Below, piece by piece: positions 10,963-19,294 of a stretch of DNA of 38,321 nt; position 1 is the stretch's first letter, and each line of letters begins with the position of its first letter. The notes under the pieces are model-generated. The model worked only from the letters and a program-made list of their open reading frames with translations, was not told the DNA's origin and did no database searches. This DNA is from Williamsia sp. 1138 (GTDB lineage Bacteria; Actinomycetota; Actinomycetes; Mycobacteriales; Mycobacteriaceae): contig NZ_MJEJ02000016.1 of the NCBI RefSeq assembly GCF_002095435.2, positions 1 to 38,321 on the forward strand. Direction: 5' to 3'. Position numbers and translations under genes: made by a program.

Positions 10963-12212
10963 CCGTGCTCACCCCGAATCGGGTCTCGAACCGATGGATC
11001 AGTCTGTTCGCGCTGGCGTGGGTCGGGATCTGGATGGCCCAACTGGCCCCGTTCCAATTGTCCTTGCCAGAGCAGATCAATGACTGGCTGGGGTTCGGAG
11101 ATCAACTGCGGCAGGACAATTGGCAGCAGAGCGTGACCACGTTCGGCACGATCTCGGGGATGTCGGCGCTGTGCGCCCTGATCACCTTTCCCGTGGCGGG
11201 TGCACTCAGTGACCGCACCGGTAGTCGATTCGGCCGGCGACGGCCGTGGATCCTCGGCGGCGTTCTGCTCTTTGCTGCCGGGCTCATCCTGCTCGGGATG
11301 CAAGACACCTACTGGGGTCTGGCGATCTGCTGGTGCCTCGCGCTGACCGGTTTCAGTGCGGCGTCGGCCGCCTTGACCGCGATGATCAGCGATCAGGTCC
11401 CGGTAGCTCAACGCGGCGTCGTCTCGAGTTGGGTGTCCGCGCCGCAGGCGATCGGCACCATCGTCGGCATCGCGGTCCTGTCGGTACTCGCGCTCGGGTT
11501 TCTTGCCGGGTACGCGGTGCTCGCGGTGTTGCTGATCGCCCTCGTGGCACCGTTCCTGTGGTTCGTCGAGGATGCACCTGTGCCGCACCATGATCGCGCC
11601 CCGGTCACCGTTCGGCACCTGCTGTCCGAACTCTGGATCTCTCCACGCGAGCAACCCGACTTCGGGTGGACCCTGCTCGGCCGGATCCTCGTCAACGTCG
11701 GGAACGCCCTGGGCACCTCACTGCTGTTCTTCTACCTGCAGTTCGGCCTCGAGGTCTCCGATCCCGAGATGTCGTTGCTGCTGCTGACCGCTGTCTACAT
11801 GGTGTTCGTCATCGGGGCGTCGGTGATGTCGGGTGTACTCAGTGACCGGATCGGCAGACGCAAACCTTTTGTCCTGGTCGCCGGCGTACTGCAAGGGGTC
11901 GCGGCCGTGGTCATCGCGGTGATCCCGAGCCTGCCCTCGACGATGGTCGCCGCGGCCCTTCTCGGCGCGGGCTTCGGATGCTTTCTCGCCGTCGACCAGG
12001 CACTGGCCACCCAGGTACTACCCGACGCCGACCACTACGGAAAAGATTTGGGAATTATGAACATAGCGATGGCCGTACCGCAGGCGCTCGGACCACTCCT
12101 GGGGGCGGCGATCGTGCACGCGACGTCGGGATTCGCCGGACTGTTCGTTGCCTCCGCGATCTTCGGAGTGCTCGGCGGGATCTCGGTGCTGCAGGTCAGG
12201 AGTGTGCGATGA
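10959..12212 (+). CDS. MFS transporter, SLC45/sucrose-carrier-like
   Basis: 417 residues with about 12 predicted membrane helices. The loop between helices 2 and 3 reads LSDRTGSRFGRRRPWIL, the version of MFS motif A found in GPH/SLC45-type sugar-proton symporters; a second copy of the motif (LSDRIGRRKP) begins the C-terminal half. The substrate is unknown; a sugar or sugar-derived lactone would suit the lactone oxidase encoded two genes downstream. It is coupled by 4-base overlaps to both the TetR gene before it and the PLP-enzyme gene after it. Confidence 0.88.
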   Translation: MTVLTPNRVSNRWISLFALAWVGIWMAQLAPFQLSLPEQINDWLGFGDQLRQDNWQQSVTTFGTISGMSALCALITFPVAGALSDRTGSRFGRRRPWILGGVLLFAAGLILLGMQDTYWGLAICWCLALTGFSAASAALTAMISDQVPVAQRGVVSSWVSAPQAIGTIVGIAVLSVLALGFLAGYAVLAVLLIALVAPFLWFVEDAPVPHHDRAPVTVRHLLSELWISPREQPDFGWTLLGRILVNVGNALGTSLLFFYLQFGLEVSDPEMSLLLLTAVYMVFVIGASVMSGVLSDRIGRRKPFVLVAGVLQGVAAVVIAVIPSLPSTMVAAALLGAGFGCFLAVDQALATQVLPDADHYGKDLGIMNIAMAVPQALGPLLGAAIVHATSGFAGLFVASAIFGVLGGISVLQVRSVR

Positions 12213-13468
12213 CCGATCTCGATCTCGGCAGCGCGGTCATGCGGCCGCAGTGGCCTTGGGACGCCGACCCCGAGAGCTATTGGGGTGCAATCGATCATGC
12301 CGTTGAATCCTATGGAACTGCGGACAGCCCGGTCGCCGTCCTCGAGTTGTCCGCCCTGCGACACAACCTCGCAGACCTCCGGGCGCGGGCCGCGGGAGTG
12401 CCGATCCGGGTGGCGTCGAAGTCGTTGCGGGTGCGCTCGGTCATCGAGCAGATCGTGGCTGTCGAAGGATTTGCCGGAGTGCTCGCCTATGACGTGGCCG
12501 AAGCACACTGGCTGGCCACGACGGGTGGCATCGGCGATGTGTTGGTCGGATACCCGTCACCGAACCCGCGCGCGATCGCGGCGCTGGTGGCCGATCCCGT
12601 TGCCGCGGCGCGGGTCACCTTGCTGGTGGATTCGGTGGAACAGCTCGGGCTCATCGGGAGGGCGATCGCAGGCGCGTCCGGCGACGTGCGGATCGCCATC
12701 GACCTCGATGCCTCATACAAGACACCGCTGCTCGGGCACATCGGGGTACGGCGATCGCCGGTGCGCACCGAGGCCCAGGCGGTGGAACTCGCGCACCACA
12801 TCGTCGACCGAGAGCGGATGACGTTGGTGGGCGTGATGTCGTACGAGGCACAGGTTGCCGGGGTCGGGAACGAGGTGCCCGGGAAGCGGCTGCGCAACAG
12901 CGTCATCGGCGACATGCAGCGACGTTCGATGATCGAGCTCATCGAGCGCCGTGGTGCCGTCGTGGCGGCGATCCGAGAGATCGCCGACCTGGAGTTCGTC
13001 AACGCAGGGGGTACCGGGTCGATCGAGGCGACGGCGCTCGATCCGTCGATCACCGACATCGCGGCGGGCAGCGGCTTCTTCGGTGGTCACCTCTTCGACA
13101 ACTACGCACACTTCAAGCCTGCCCCCGCAATGTCCTTCGCGCTATCGGTTGCGCGCGTCCCCGCCAGAGGGATGGTGACCTGCCTGGGTGGTGGCTGGGT
13201 CGCCTCCGGTCCGCCCGGGCCGGACCGGCTTCCGTTGCCGGTCTGGCCACCGGGGCTCGAGTATGTGACCCGCGAGGGGGCCGGCGAGGTGCAGACCCCG
13301 CTACAGGGCACACAGGCGCGGAGGATGACCGTCGGTGATCGGGTGTGGTTGCGTCACACAAAATCCGGTGAGCTCAGTGAGCACGTGAACGAGGTGTTGA
13401 TCGTCGATGGTGACGCGGTGGTGGGCGAGCTGCCCACATACCGAGGTGAGGGGAAGTGTTTTCTGTGA
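12209..13468 (+). CDS. Fold-III PLP enzyme: amino acid deaminase/aldolase (D-threonine aldolase-like)
   Basis: 419 residues. The alanine-racemase-type TIM barrel begins with VAVLELSALRHNLADL, and the PLP lysine is Lys71 in RVASKSLRV. Downstream are VNAGGTGSIEAT and AAGSGFFGGHLFD, phosphate-binding-loop-like segments. The C-terminal beta domain ends with a His/Glu cluster (SEHVNEVL) at the position where D-threonine aldolases and D-serine dehydratases bind their divalent metal. Likely reactions are retro-aldol cleavage or dehydration of a D-beta-hydroxy-amino acid or related amino alcohol. It shares ATGA with the MFS gene and overlaps the lactone oxidase gene by 4 bases. Confidence 0.85.
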   Translation: MTDLDLGSAVMRPQWPWDADPESYWGAIDHAVESYGTADSPVAVLELSALRHNLADLRARAAGVPIRVASKSLRVRSVIEQIVAVEGFAGVLAYDVAEAHWLATTGGIGDVLVGYPSPNPRAIAALVADPVAAARVTLLVDSVEQLGLIGRAIAGASGDVRIAIDLDASYKTPLLGHIGVRRSPVRTEAQAVELAHHIVDRERMTLVGVMSYEAQVAGVGNEVPGKRLRNSVIGDMQRRSMIELIERRGAVVAAIREIADLEFVNAGGTGSIEATALDPSITDIAAGSGFFGGHLFDNYAHFKPAPAMSFALSVARVPARGMVTCLGGGWVASGPPGPDRLPLPVWPPGLEYVTREGAGEVQTPLQGTQARRMTVGDRVWLRHTKSGELSEHVNEVLIVDGDAVVGELPTYRGEGKCFL

Positions 13469-14799
13469 GCGAGCATGCGCCATCGAGAGCGACACCGACT
13501 TCGGGAACGTGGCGGAACTGGGGCCGCACCGAGTCGGTCGTTCCGGCGCAGGTGCGCACTCCCCGCGCGGTGGACGACGTCGCTGCGGCGATCGCCGACG
13601 CCCGCGCCGGTGGGTTGACGGTCAAACCGGTCGGCTCAGGACACAGTTTCAGCGCGATCGCCCTCGCGCCCGGCATCCAGTTGGACATGTCTGCGATGCG
13701 CGGACTGGTGTCGGTGGATGCCGACGCCGCGCAGGCCACCTTTCGGGCGGGCACCACGTTGCACGAGATACCGGACCTGCTGGCGCCCCACGGACTCGCG
13801 ATGCCCAATCTCGGCGACGTCGACGCCCAGACGCTCTCCGGTGCGACGTCGACCGGAACGCACGGAACGGGTGCGGCGTTCGGCGGGATCAGCACCCAGA
13901 TCGTCGGTCTCGAGATCGTCACCGGGACGGGGGAGGTGCGAAGGATCGACGGCGCCCGGCCGGAGTTGCTCTCTGCCGCCGCGCTCGGTCTCGGAGCTCT
14001 CGGGGTGGTCACGGAGATCACGCTGCAGTGTGTTCCGAGCTTCGGGTTACATGCGTACGAGGGGCCGGAGCCGATCGACGACGTGATCGATTCGTTCCTG
14101 GACTCTGTTGCCGTCCATGACCACTACGAGTTCTACTGGTTCCCGCACACCGGGTTCGCCTTGACGAAGAAGAACGTCAGGGTGGACGCTGACGTGCCGG
14201 CTCAGGGGCCGGGCAGGGTGCGTCGTTACATCGACGACGAACTCCTGAGCAACGGGCTCTTCGGTGTGCTGTGCGCGGTGGGGGCCCGGGCGCCGAAGGT
14301 GGTCCCGAAGCTGAACTCACTGGCCGCCAATGCGCTGTCGGCACGCACCTACATCGATTCGTCCACCCGGGTGTTCGTGTCGTCGCGCACCGTGCGATTC
14401 CGAGAGATGGAATATGCGCTACCGATCGAACGGATACCGGAGGCGCTGAATCAGATTCGCGAGTTGATCATGCGACGCCGCTACAGGATCAGCTTCCCGC
14501 TGGAAGTGCGGGCCGCCGCAGCGGACGACCTCATGTTGTCGACCGCCGGCGGTCGAGCCTCGGGCTACATAGCCGTGCACCGGTTTCACCGAGATCGGAT
14601 GGACGGTTACTTCGACGACGTCGAGGAGATCATGGTGTCCCACGGGGGCAGACCGCACTGGGGGAAGATGCATACGCGAGACGCCGGGTACCTGCGCACC
14701 GTGTACCCCCGGTTCGACGACTTCCTCGCCGTGCGTGCGGACTTCGATCCGGACCGCGTGTTCGCCAATCCTTATCTGCACTCAGTACTCGGGGCCTGA
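13465..14799 (+). CDS. FAD-linked sugar-1,4-lactone oxidase (D-arabinono-1,4-lactone oxidase family)
   Basis: 444 residues. The N-terminal FAD-binding PCMH domain contains PVGSGHSFSAIA, whose His is the usual covalent flavin attachment residue of aldonolactone oxidases, and SGATSTGTHGTGAAFGG. The C-terminal ALO domain ends with the characteristic HWGKMHT and a terminal DRVFANPYL motif. Family members oxidise L-gulono-, L-galactono- or D-arabinono-1,4-lactone; the mycobacterial relative Rv1771 is an L-gulonolactone dehydrogenase. Start GTG 13465 is chosen for its 4-base GTGA overlap with the preceding gene and the GAGGGGA upstream; GTG 13456 is an alternative. Confidence 0.9.
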   Translation: MSEHAPSRATPTSGTWRNWGRTESVVPAQVRTPRAVDDVAAAIADARAGGLTVKPVGSGHSFSAIALAPGIQLDMSAMRGLVSVDADAAQATFRAGTTLHEIPDLLAPHGLAMPNLGDVDAQTLSGATSTGTHGTGAAFGGISTQIVGLEIVTGTGEVRRIDGARPELLSAAALGLGALGVVTEITLQCVPSFGLHAYEGPEPIDDVIDSFLDSVAVHDHYEFYWFPHTGFALTKKNVRVDADVPAQGPGRVRRYIDDELLSNGLFGVLCAVGARAPKVVPKLNSLAANALSARTYIDSSTRVFVSSRTVRFREMEYALPIERIPEALNQIRELIMRRRYRISFPLEVRAAAADDLMLSTAGGRASGYIAVHRFHRDRMDGYFDDVEEIMVSHGGRPHWGKMHTRDAGYLRTVYPRFDDFLAVRADFDPDRVFANPYLHSVLGA

Positions 14800-14837
14800 G
14801 AAGCCGGGCCCGGGAAGACACAAGGGGGAGTACGACG

Positions 14838-16904
14838 ATGAACGGTGTCGGATCGACAGAGGCGCTCGGGCCGGAGATCTCGCGACGGAAGCTACTCGGT
14901 GCGGCGGCGGCCGGTACCGTTGTCGCCGGGACGGCGAGCGTGATCGGGTTGGGCGCGCCCGGCCTCGCGAGCGCGGCGTCCGCCGGTTACCTGGTGGGCG
15001 CAGGACGGGCCGACATGACCGGAGCCGTTGCAGGACAGGGAATGATGGGGTACTCGCAGCCCCAGCAGATCGCAGAAGGACTGCACATGCGGTACTGGGC
15101 GCGGGCCTTCATCATCGTCGACAGCGCCACGGGCAATCGGGTCGCCTTCGTCACCGCCGATTCGGCGTGCCTGTTCGAGTCGATCCATCTCGGGGTGCTG
15201 CGCGCGCTGAGAAAAAGATATGGTGCGCTCTACACAGAGGCCAATGTGAACCTCAATGCGACGCACAATCACAACTCGTGTGGTGGAACGGCCTGGGACT
15301 ACGCATATTCGCTGGCAGCATTCGGATTCAAGAAGAACTCGTACGACGCCGAGGTGAGCGGCATCGTCGAGGCCATCGCCCGGGCTCACGAGTCGTTGGC
15401 GCCCGGCACGATAAGCCTGGGCCGCAGCGAGTTACACAATGCCAGTGCCCAGCGCTCGAAAGCTGCCTTCGACAACAATCCCCCCGAGGACAAGAAAGTG
15501 TTCCCGGGTGCGGTGGATCCGGCCGTGACAGTGCTGCGGCTGGCCCAGGGCGGCAACGACATCGGGGTGATCACCTGGTTCTCGACCCACGGCACATCCA
15601 TCGCCGATCACAACCGATTGATCACGGTCGACAACAAGGGCTACGCGAGTCACCGGTGGGAATCCGATGAACCCGGTGTGGTGGCGGCGTTTCCGCAGAC
15701 CAACGCCGGAGACATGTCGCCGAATCTGAACCTGGTGCCGTTCAGTCCCTCCGGCCCCACCAAGGACAACAGGGCGAATTGCGCGATCATCGGCGAGCGT
15801 CAGTACCAGGCCGGACGCGCGGCACTCGCGGACAGTTCGGCGATGACCCGCGCCGGTGTCGACTCCGTTGTCCACTACGTGGACTTCTCCGACGTCGCGA
15901 TCGACGGTTCGTACACCCCCGACGGCAAGGCGGCCAGGACCAGCCCGGCGATGATGGGCGCCGGTGCCGTCGCCACCAGCACCGAAGACAACTTCGAGCA
16001 ACCGCTGCCGTTCTTCTACGAAGGTCAGGTCAACCCGCTGGTTGCAGCTCTGGGCGGACTCGACGCACCCGTCTCGCCGTGGATACGGGACGTGCAGGCC
16101 CCCAAGCTGGTCGCCTTTCCCCTCGGTCTGCTGCCGCCCTGGCCGTGGATTCCGCAGGTCATGCCCGTCCAGATCATGCGGATCGGCGATCTGGTGCTTG
16201 CGGCAGCACCAGCGGAGTTCACCATCGTGTCCGGGTTGCGGGTGCGACGGGTGGTCGCGAACGCGCTCCGGGTGCCTCTGGACAATGTCTTGCTGCAGGG
16301 CTTCGCGAATGGGTACAGCCAGTACGTCACCACGCCCGAAGAATATGTGTCGCAACAGTACGAGGGCGGCGAGACGCAGTTCGGGCGGTGGACACTGCCG
16401 GCGTACATGCAGAGTTTCGACCAGCTGGCGAGTGCGCTGGCGCGCGGAACCGATCTGGGCCACGGCCCCGCGCCACTGGACAAGTCGAGCATCCAGCCGG
16501 ATCTGGTGCCGCCGCCTCCACCCGATGCGCCGGTGGCAGGCCGCCGGTTCGGTGACGTGATCACCGCGCCGAAACCCGCGTATCGCGCGGGGGAGAGCGC
16601 GGTCGCCGAGTTCGTCGGAGCGCACCCGAACAACAACCTGCGCCGGTCGGACACCTACCTCGAGGTCGAGCAGCGTACGGGCGACGGCTGGACCCGGGTG
16701 TTCGACGACAATTCATGGTCGACGGAGTTGCACTGGTCACGCCCACCGGGCAGCCTCGACGCGTCGATCATCAAGGTGCTCTGGGCGATTCCGGTGGGTA
16801 CCTCGGGAACCTTTCGGATCCGGTACTTCGGTGACCGGAAGAACTCGGCGGGACAGGTCGCCGGGTTCACCGGAACGTCGCGAGCGTTCGACGTCACCGC
16901 CTGA
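14838..16904 (+). CDS. Neutral/alkaline ceramidase, Tat-exported
   Basis: 688 residues. Neutral ceramidases hydrolyse the amide bond of ceramide to a sphingoid base and a fatty acid. The N-terminus has a twin-arginine signal (SRRKLLGAAAAG, hydrophobic stretch, AxA site in ASAASA near residue 48). The catalytic domain shows GAGRADMTG at its start, the zinc-ligand region NATHNHNSCGG, STHGTS, and the nucleophile Ser294 in NAGDMSPNLN. A C-terminal immunoglobulin-like domain (about 560-688) follows, as in the Pseudomonas enzyme and Rv0669c. AGGGGGAG lies 8 bases before ATG 14838. The 38-base gap after the lactone oxidase gene has no visible terminator, so it is probably the last gene of the operon. 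Confidence 0.92.
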   Translation: MNGVGSTEALGPEISRRKLLGAAAAGTVVAGTASVIGLGAPGLASAASAGYLVGAGRADMTGAVAGQGMMGYSQPQQIAEGLHMRYWARAFIIVDSATGNRVAFVTADSACLFESIHLGVLRALRKRYGALYTEANVNLNATHNHNSCGGTAWDYAYSLAAFGFKKNSYDAEVSGIVEAIARAHESLAPGTISLGRSELHNASAQRSKAAFDNNPPEDKKVFPGAVDPAVTVLRLAQGGNDIGVITWFSTHGTSIADHNRLITVDNKGYASHRWESDEPGVVAAFPQTNAGDMSPNLNLVPFSPSGPTKDNRANCAIIGERQYQAGRAALADSSAMTRAGVDSVVHYVDFSDVAIDGSYTPDGKAARTSPAMMGAGAVATSTEDNFEQPLPFFYEGQVNPLVAALGGLDAPVSPWIRDVQAPKLVAFPLGLLPPWPWIPQVMPVQIMRIGDLVLAAAPAEFTIVSGLRVRRVVANALRVPLDNVLLQGFANGYSQYVTTPEEYVSQQYEGGETQFGRWTLPAYMQSFDQLASALARGTDLGHGPAPLDKSSIQPDLVPPPPPDAPVAGRRFGDVITAPKPAYRAGESAVAEFVGAHPNNNLRRSDTYLEVEQRTGDGWTRVFDDNSWSTELHWSRPPGSLDASIIKVLWAIPVGTSGTFRIRYFGDRKNSAGQVAGFTGTSRAFDVTA

Positions 16905-16910
16905 GCGCGC

Positions 16911-17555
16911 TCAACGACTGGTGGTGAACCAACCCGACAGTGCGACGGTCGGCAGTGGTGCGGACTGGGTCGGCTCGGGTTCGGCGTCGTCCAGAGGCGC
17001 AAACGGATTGCCGAAGACCCGGGTGGCGGTAGGGCAGATGAACTTGCCCGCGACGCCCTCGGCCGAGAGCGCGGTGATCGTCATCGAGCAGCTGTCTCCC
17101 TGGAACGTGTTGTCGCCCAGCGCTATCGCCACCCGAGCATTGACCCGGGTGGCCACGGTCAGGTCCCCGACAAGCATGTCGATGGTGACGCCGTCTGCTG
17201 CCGGTCCTTTGAAGAGGAACAGCAAACTGTCGAGCGGCACCGCCGGATCCGCATTGCCCCAACGCCCGAAGCTGTAGCAGTCGGCCTGACCGGCCGCTCC
17301 GCTGACGAGTACCGTCGCCGCCCCCTTGCCGAACGCGAAGTCCTGCAAACTGTGATCGATTGCGGCACTCGGGGGCTCGCGGCCGCACTCGCTGCCGGCG
17401 ACCTTTGCGTTGGGGGCCTGCGACGGCGCCGGGGCCAGATCCGAGGACGAGGCCCCTGACGACTCCGGCGGCTCCGACCGATCACCACACCCGCCGAGGA
17501 CCAGCCCGCCGGCGACCACCGCGGCTGCCACGCGCATGACGCCGAGCCGCATCAT
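16911..17555 (-). CDS. Secreted lipoprotein of unknown function
   Basis: 214 residues. A type II signal peptide is evident: MMRLGVMRVAAAVVAGG followed by the lipobox LGGC with Cys23 as the lipidation site. Then comes a Ser/Pro/Ala-rich linker and a compact domain with four cysteines (SECG, QADCYS, GDSCSM, KFICPT), suggesting two disulfides in an extracytoplasmic beta-rich fold. I do not recognise the family. The ATG at 17555 shares its A with the TGA of prfC (TGATG), so it is likely coupled to prfC. It converges on the ceramidase gene with only 6 bases between stop codons. Confidence 0.75.
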   Translation of the reverse strand: MMRLGVMRVAAAVVAGGLVLGGCGDRSEPPESSGASSSDLAPAPSQAPNAKVAGSECGREPPSAAIDHSLQDFAFGKGAATVLVSGAAGQADCYSFGRWGNADPAVPLDSLLFLFKGPAADGVTIDMLVGDLTVATRVNARVAIALGDNTFQGDSCSMTITALSAEGVAGKFICPTATRVFGNPFAPLDDAEPEPTQSAPLPTVALSGWFTTSR

Positions 17556-19192
17556 CAATCCGCCGTCGCCACCAACGGTTCGAGGGTGAGGTCGCTGTGC
17601 TCTTTCTCGATGTACTGCAGGCGCCACTTGTCGCTGACGAGGGCCAGCAACGCGCCGTCGGAGCGTGTGAACACCTCGACACCGCGCTGACGGCCCAGTT
17701 CGTCCGCGCTGGTCGCATCCGTGCGACGCGCCAGCGTGTAGGGCAGGGGCTGGAAACTGGTGTCGACGCCGAACTCGGTCTTCATCCGGGCTGTCACGAC
17801 CTCGAATTGCATCGGTCCCACCGCAGCCAGGACCGGCGAGGCATCGCCGCGGATGTCATTGCGCAGCACCTGTACAACGCCCTCGGAGTCGAGTTGATCG
17901 ATGGCCTTGCGGAACTGCTTGTACTTACCTGCCGATTCGGCGCGGAGCATCGAGAAGTGCTCGGGCGCGAACGAGGGGATCGGCGGGTACTGCACCTTGG
18001 TGTCGACGTACAGGGTGTCGCCGGGCGCGAGGGCCATGGCGTTCACCAAACCCACGACGTCGCCCGGGTACGCGGTGTCGACGGTCGCTCGGGTCTGGCC
18101 GAACATCGCCTGCGCGTACTTGGTGGCAAAGGGTTTACCGGTCTGGGCGTGCGTGACGACCATGCCGCGTTCGAACTCGCCGGACACGATGCGCATGTAG
18201 GCCAGTCGGTCTCGGTGCGAGGAATCCATCCCGGCCTGGACCTTGAACACCACGGCGCTGAACGGGTCGGTGACCTCGCGGACGGTCTCGTCGATGGCCT
18301 CCCGGCCCTGCGGGGGTGGCGCGAGTTCGACCAGGGTCTGGAGCAGTTGACGCACCCCGAAATTGAGCATCGCGGAGGAGAAGATCATCGGCGAGGTCTG
18401 ACCGGCCAGGAACATCTCCTGGTCGTGGTCCTGGCCCATCTCCGAGAGGAGTTCGCTCTCCTCGACCGCGTTCATCCAGTCGTCACCCTCCTTCTCCAGT
18501 GCCGCGTCGGCATCGAGGAGTTCTTCGGGGGCGATGGTCGCGCCACCTGCGGTACGGGTGAAGCGGATGTAGTCACCGGTGGTCCGGTCGAGCAGGCCTT
18601 TGAAGTCACCGGCGATACCGACCGGGACATACAGCGGGGTCGGGGTGAGGCCGATGCGCTCGGAGATCTCGTCGATGAGCTCGAGCGGGGTCCGACCCGG
18701 CCGGTCCCACTTGTTGACGATGGTGATGATGGGGATCCCGCGGTGCCGACAGACCTGGAACAGCTTGAGGGTCTGGGGCTCGAGGCCCTTGGCGGCATCG
18801 ATGAGCATCACCGCGGCGTCGACCGCGGTCAGGACCCGGTAGGTGTCCTCGGAGAAGTCGGCGTGGCCGGGTGTGTCGACGAGATTGATGACCGTGATGT
18901 CGTCGGAGTCGGGGCCGTCGAGGCGGTAGTTCAACTGCAGGGCGGTCGAGCTGACGGAGATACCGCGCGCCTTCTCCATCTCCATCCAGTCGGAGACCGT
19001 GGAGCGCCTGCCGGCCTTGCCGTGGATGGCGCCGGCTTCGCTGATCATGCGTGCGTGCAGCGCCAACGCCTCGGTCATCGTCGACTTACCGGCGTCCGGG
19101 TGGGAGATGATCGCGAAGGTGCGCCGGCGAGCGACCTCGCGGGCCACGACCGAACGAACGGCCGTGGATCCGGTAGCAGCAGCATCAGTCAC
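17555..19192 (-). CDS. prfC: Peptide chain release factor 3
   Basis: 545 residues, close to the 529 of the E. coli protein. RF3 is a translational GTPase that recycles RF1/RF2 from the ribosome after peptide release. GTPase motifs are visible: G1 SHPDAGKST (30-38), switch I/G2 region in KARGISVSSTALQ, G3 VDTPGHADFSEDT, G4 NKWDRPG. An RF3-type elongation-factor-like domain follows. The C-terminal part includes GAVGPMQFEVV in the form AAVGPMQFEVV, characteristic of RF3. The start is GTG at 19192. Across the 3' boundary it is coupled to the lipoprotein gene. Confidence 0.95.
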   Translation of the reverse strand: MTDAAATGSTAVRSVVAREVARRRTFAIISHPDAGKSTMTEALALHARMISEAGAIHGKAGRRSTVSDWMEMEKARGISVSSTALQLNYRLDGPDSDDITVINLVDTPGHADFSEDTYRVLTAVDAAVMLIDAAKGLEPQTLKLFQVCRHRGIPIITIVNKWDRPGRTPLELIDEISERIGLTPTPLYVPVGIAGDFKGLLDRTTGDYIRFTRTAGGATIAPEELLDADAALEKEGDDWMNAVEESELLSEMGQDHDQEMFLAGQTSPMIFSSAMLNFGVRQLLQTLVELAPPPQGREAIDETVREVTDPFSAVVFKVQAGMDSSHRDRLAYMRIVSGEFERGMVVTHAQTGKPFATKYAQAMFGQTRATVDTAYPGDVVGLVNAMALAPGDTLYVDTKVQYPPIPSFAPEHFSMLRAESAGKYKQFRKAIDQLDSEGVVQVLRNDIRGDASPVLAAVGPMQFEVVTARMKTEFGVDTSFQPLPYTLARRTDATSADELGRQRGVEVFTRSDGALLALVSDKWRLQYIEKEHSDLTLEPLVATAD

Positions 19193-19231
19193 TCGGGCAA
19201 GGTTACAGACCTACCCCGAGCAGGCACTAAT

Positions 19232-19270
19232 CCGCCGAGCGTGCCAAAACCGCCGCCGAGCGTGCCACAA
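19232..19270. repeat. Short tandem repeat between prfC and the KASIII gene
   Basis: Two copies of an 18-base unit, CCGCCGAGCGTGCCAAAA (19232-19249) and the one-base variant with CACAA at its end (19253-19270), are spaced with a 21-base period. They fill much of the 102-base gap upstream of the prfC start. Function unknown; they may be protein-binding sites upstream of prfC. Confidence 0.6.
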
Positions 19271-19294
19271 CGACAGCGCCCGCGGCGGCCGAGG

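Noticed and set aside
16902-16913. Palindrome TGAGCGCGCTCA between the ceramidase and lipoprotein stop codons, as a terminator
   Set aside because: It has no loop, spans both stop codons by necessity of TGA/TCA symmetry, and is too short to be a hairpin terminator.
19232-19270. Sigma-54 promoter, because the minus strand reads TGGCAC twice
   Set aside because: The matching GC-rich second element (TTGC at the right spacing) is absent, and actinobacteria of this group lack sigma-54.
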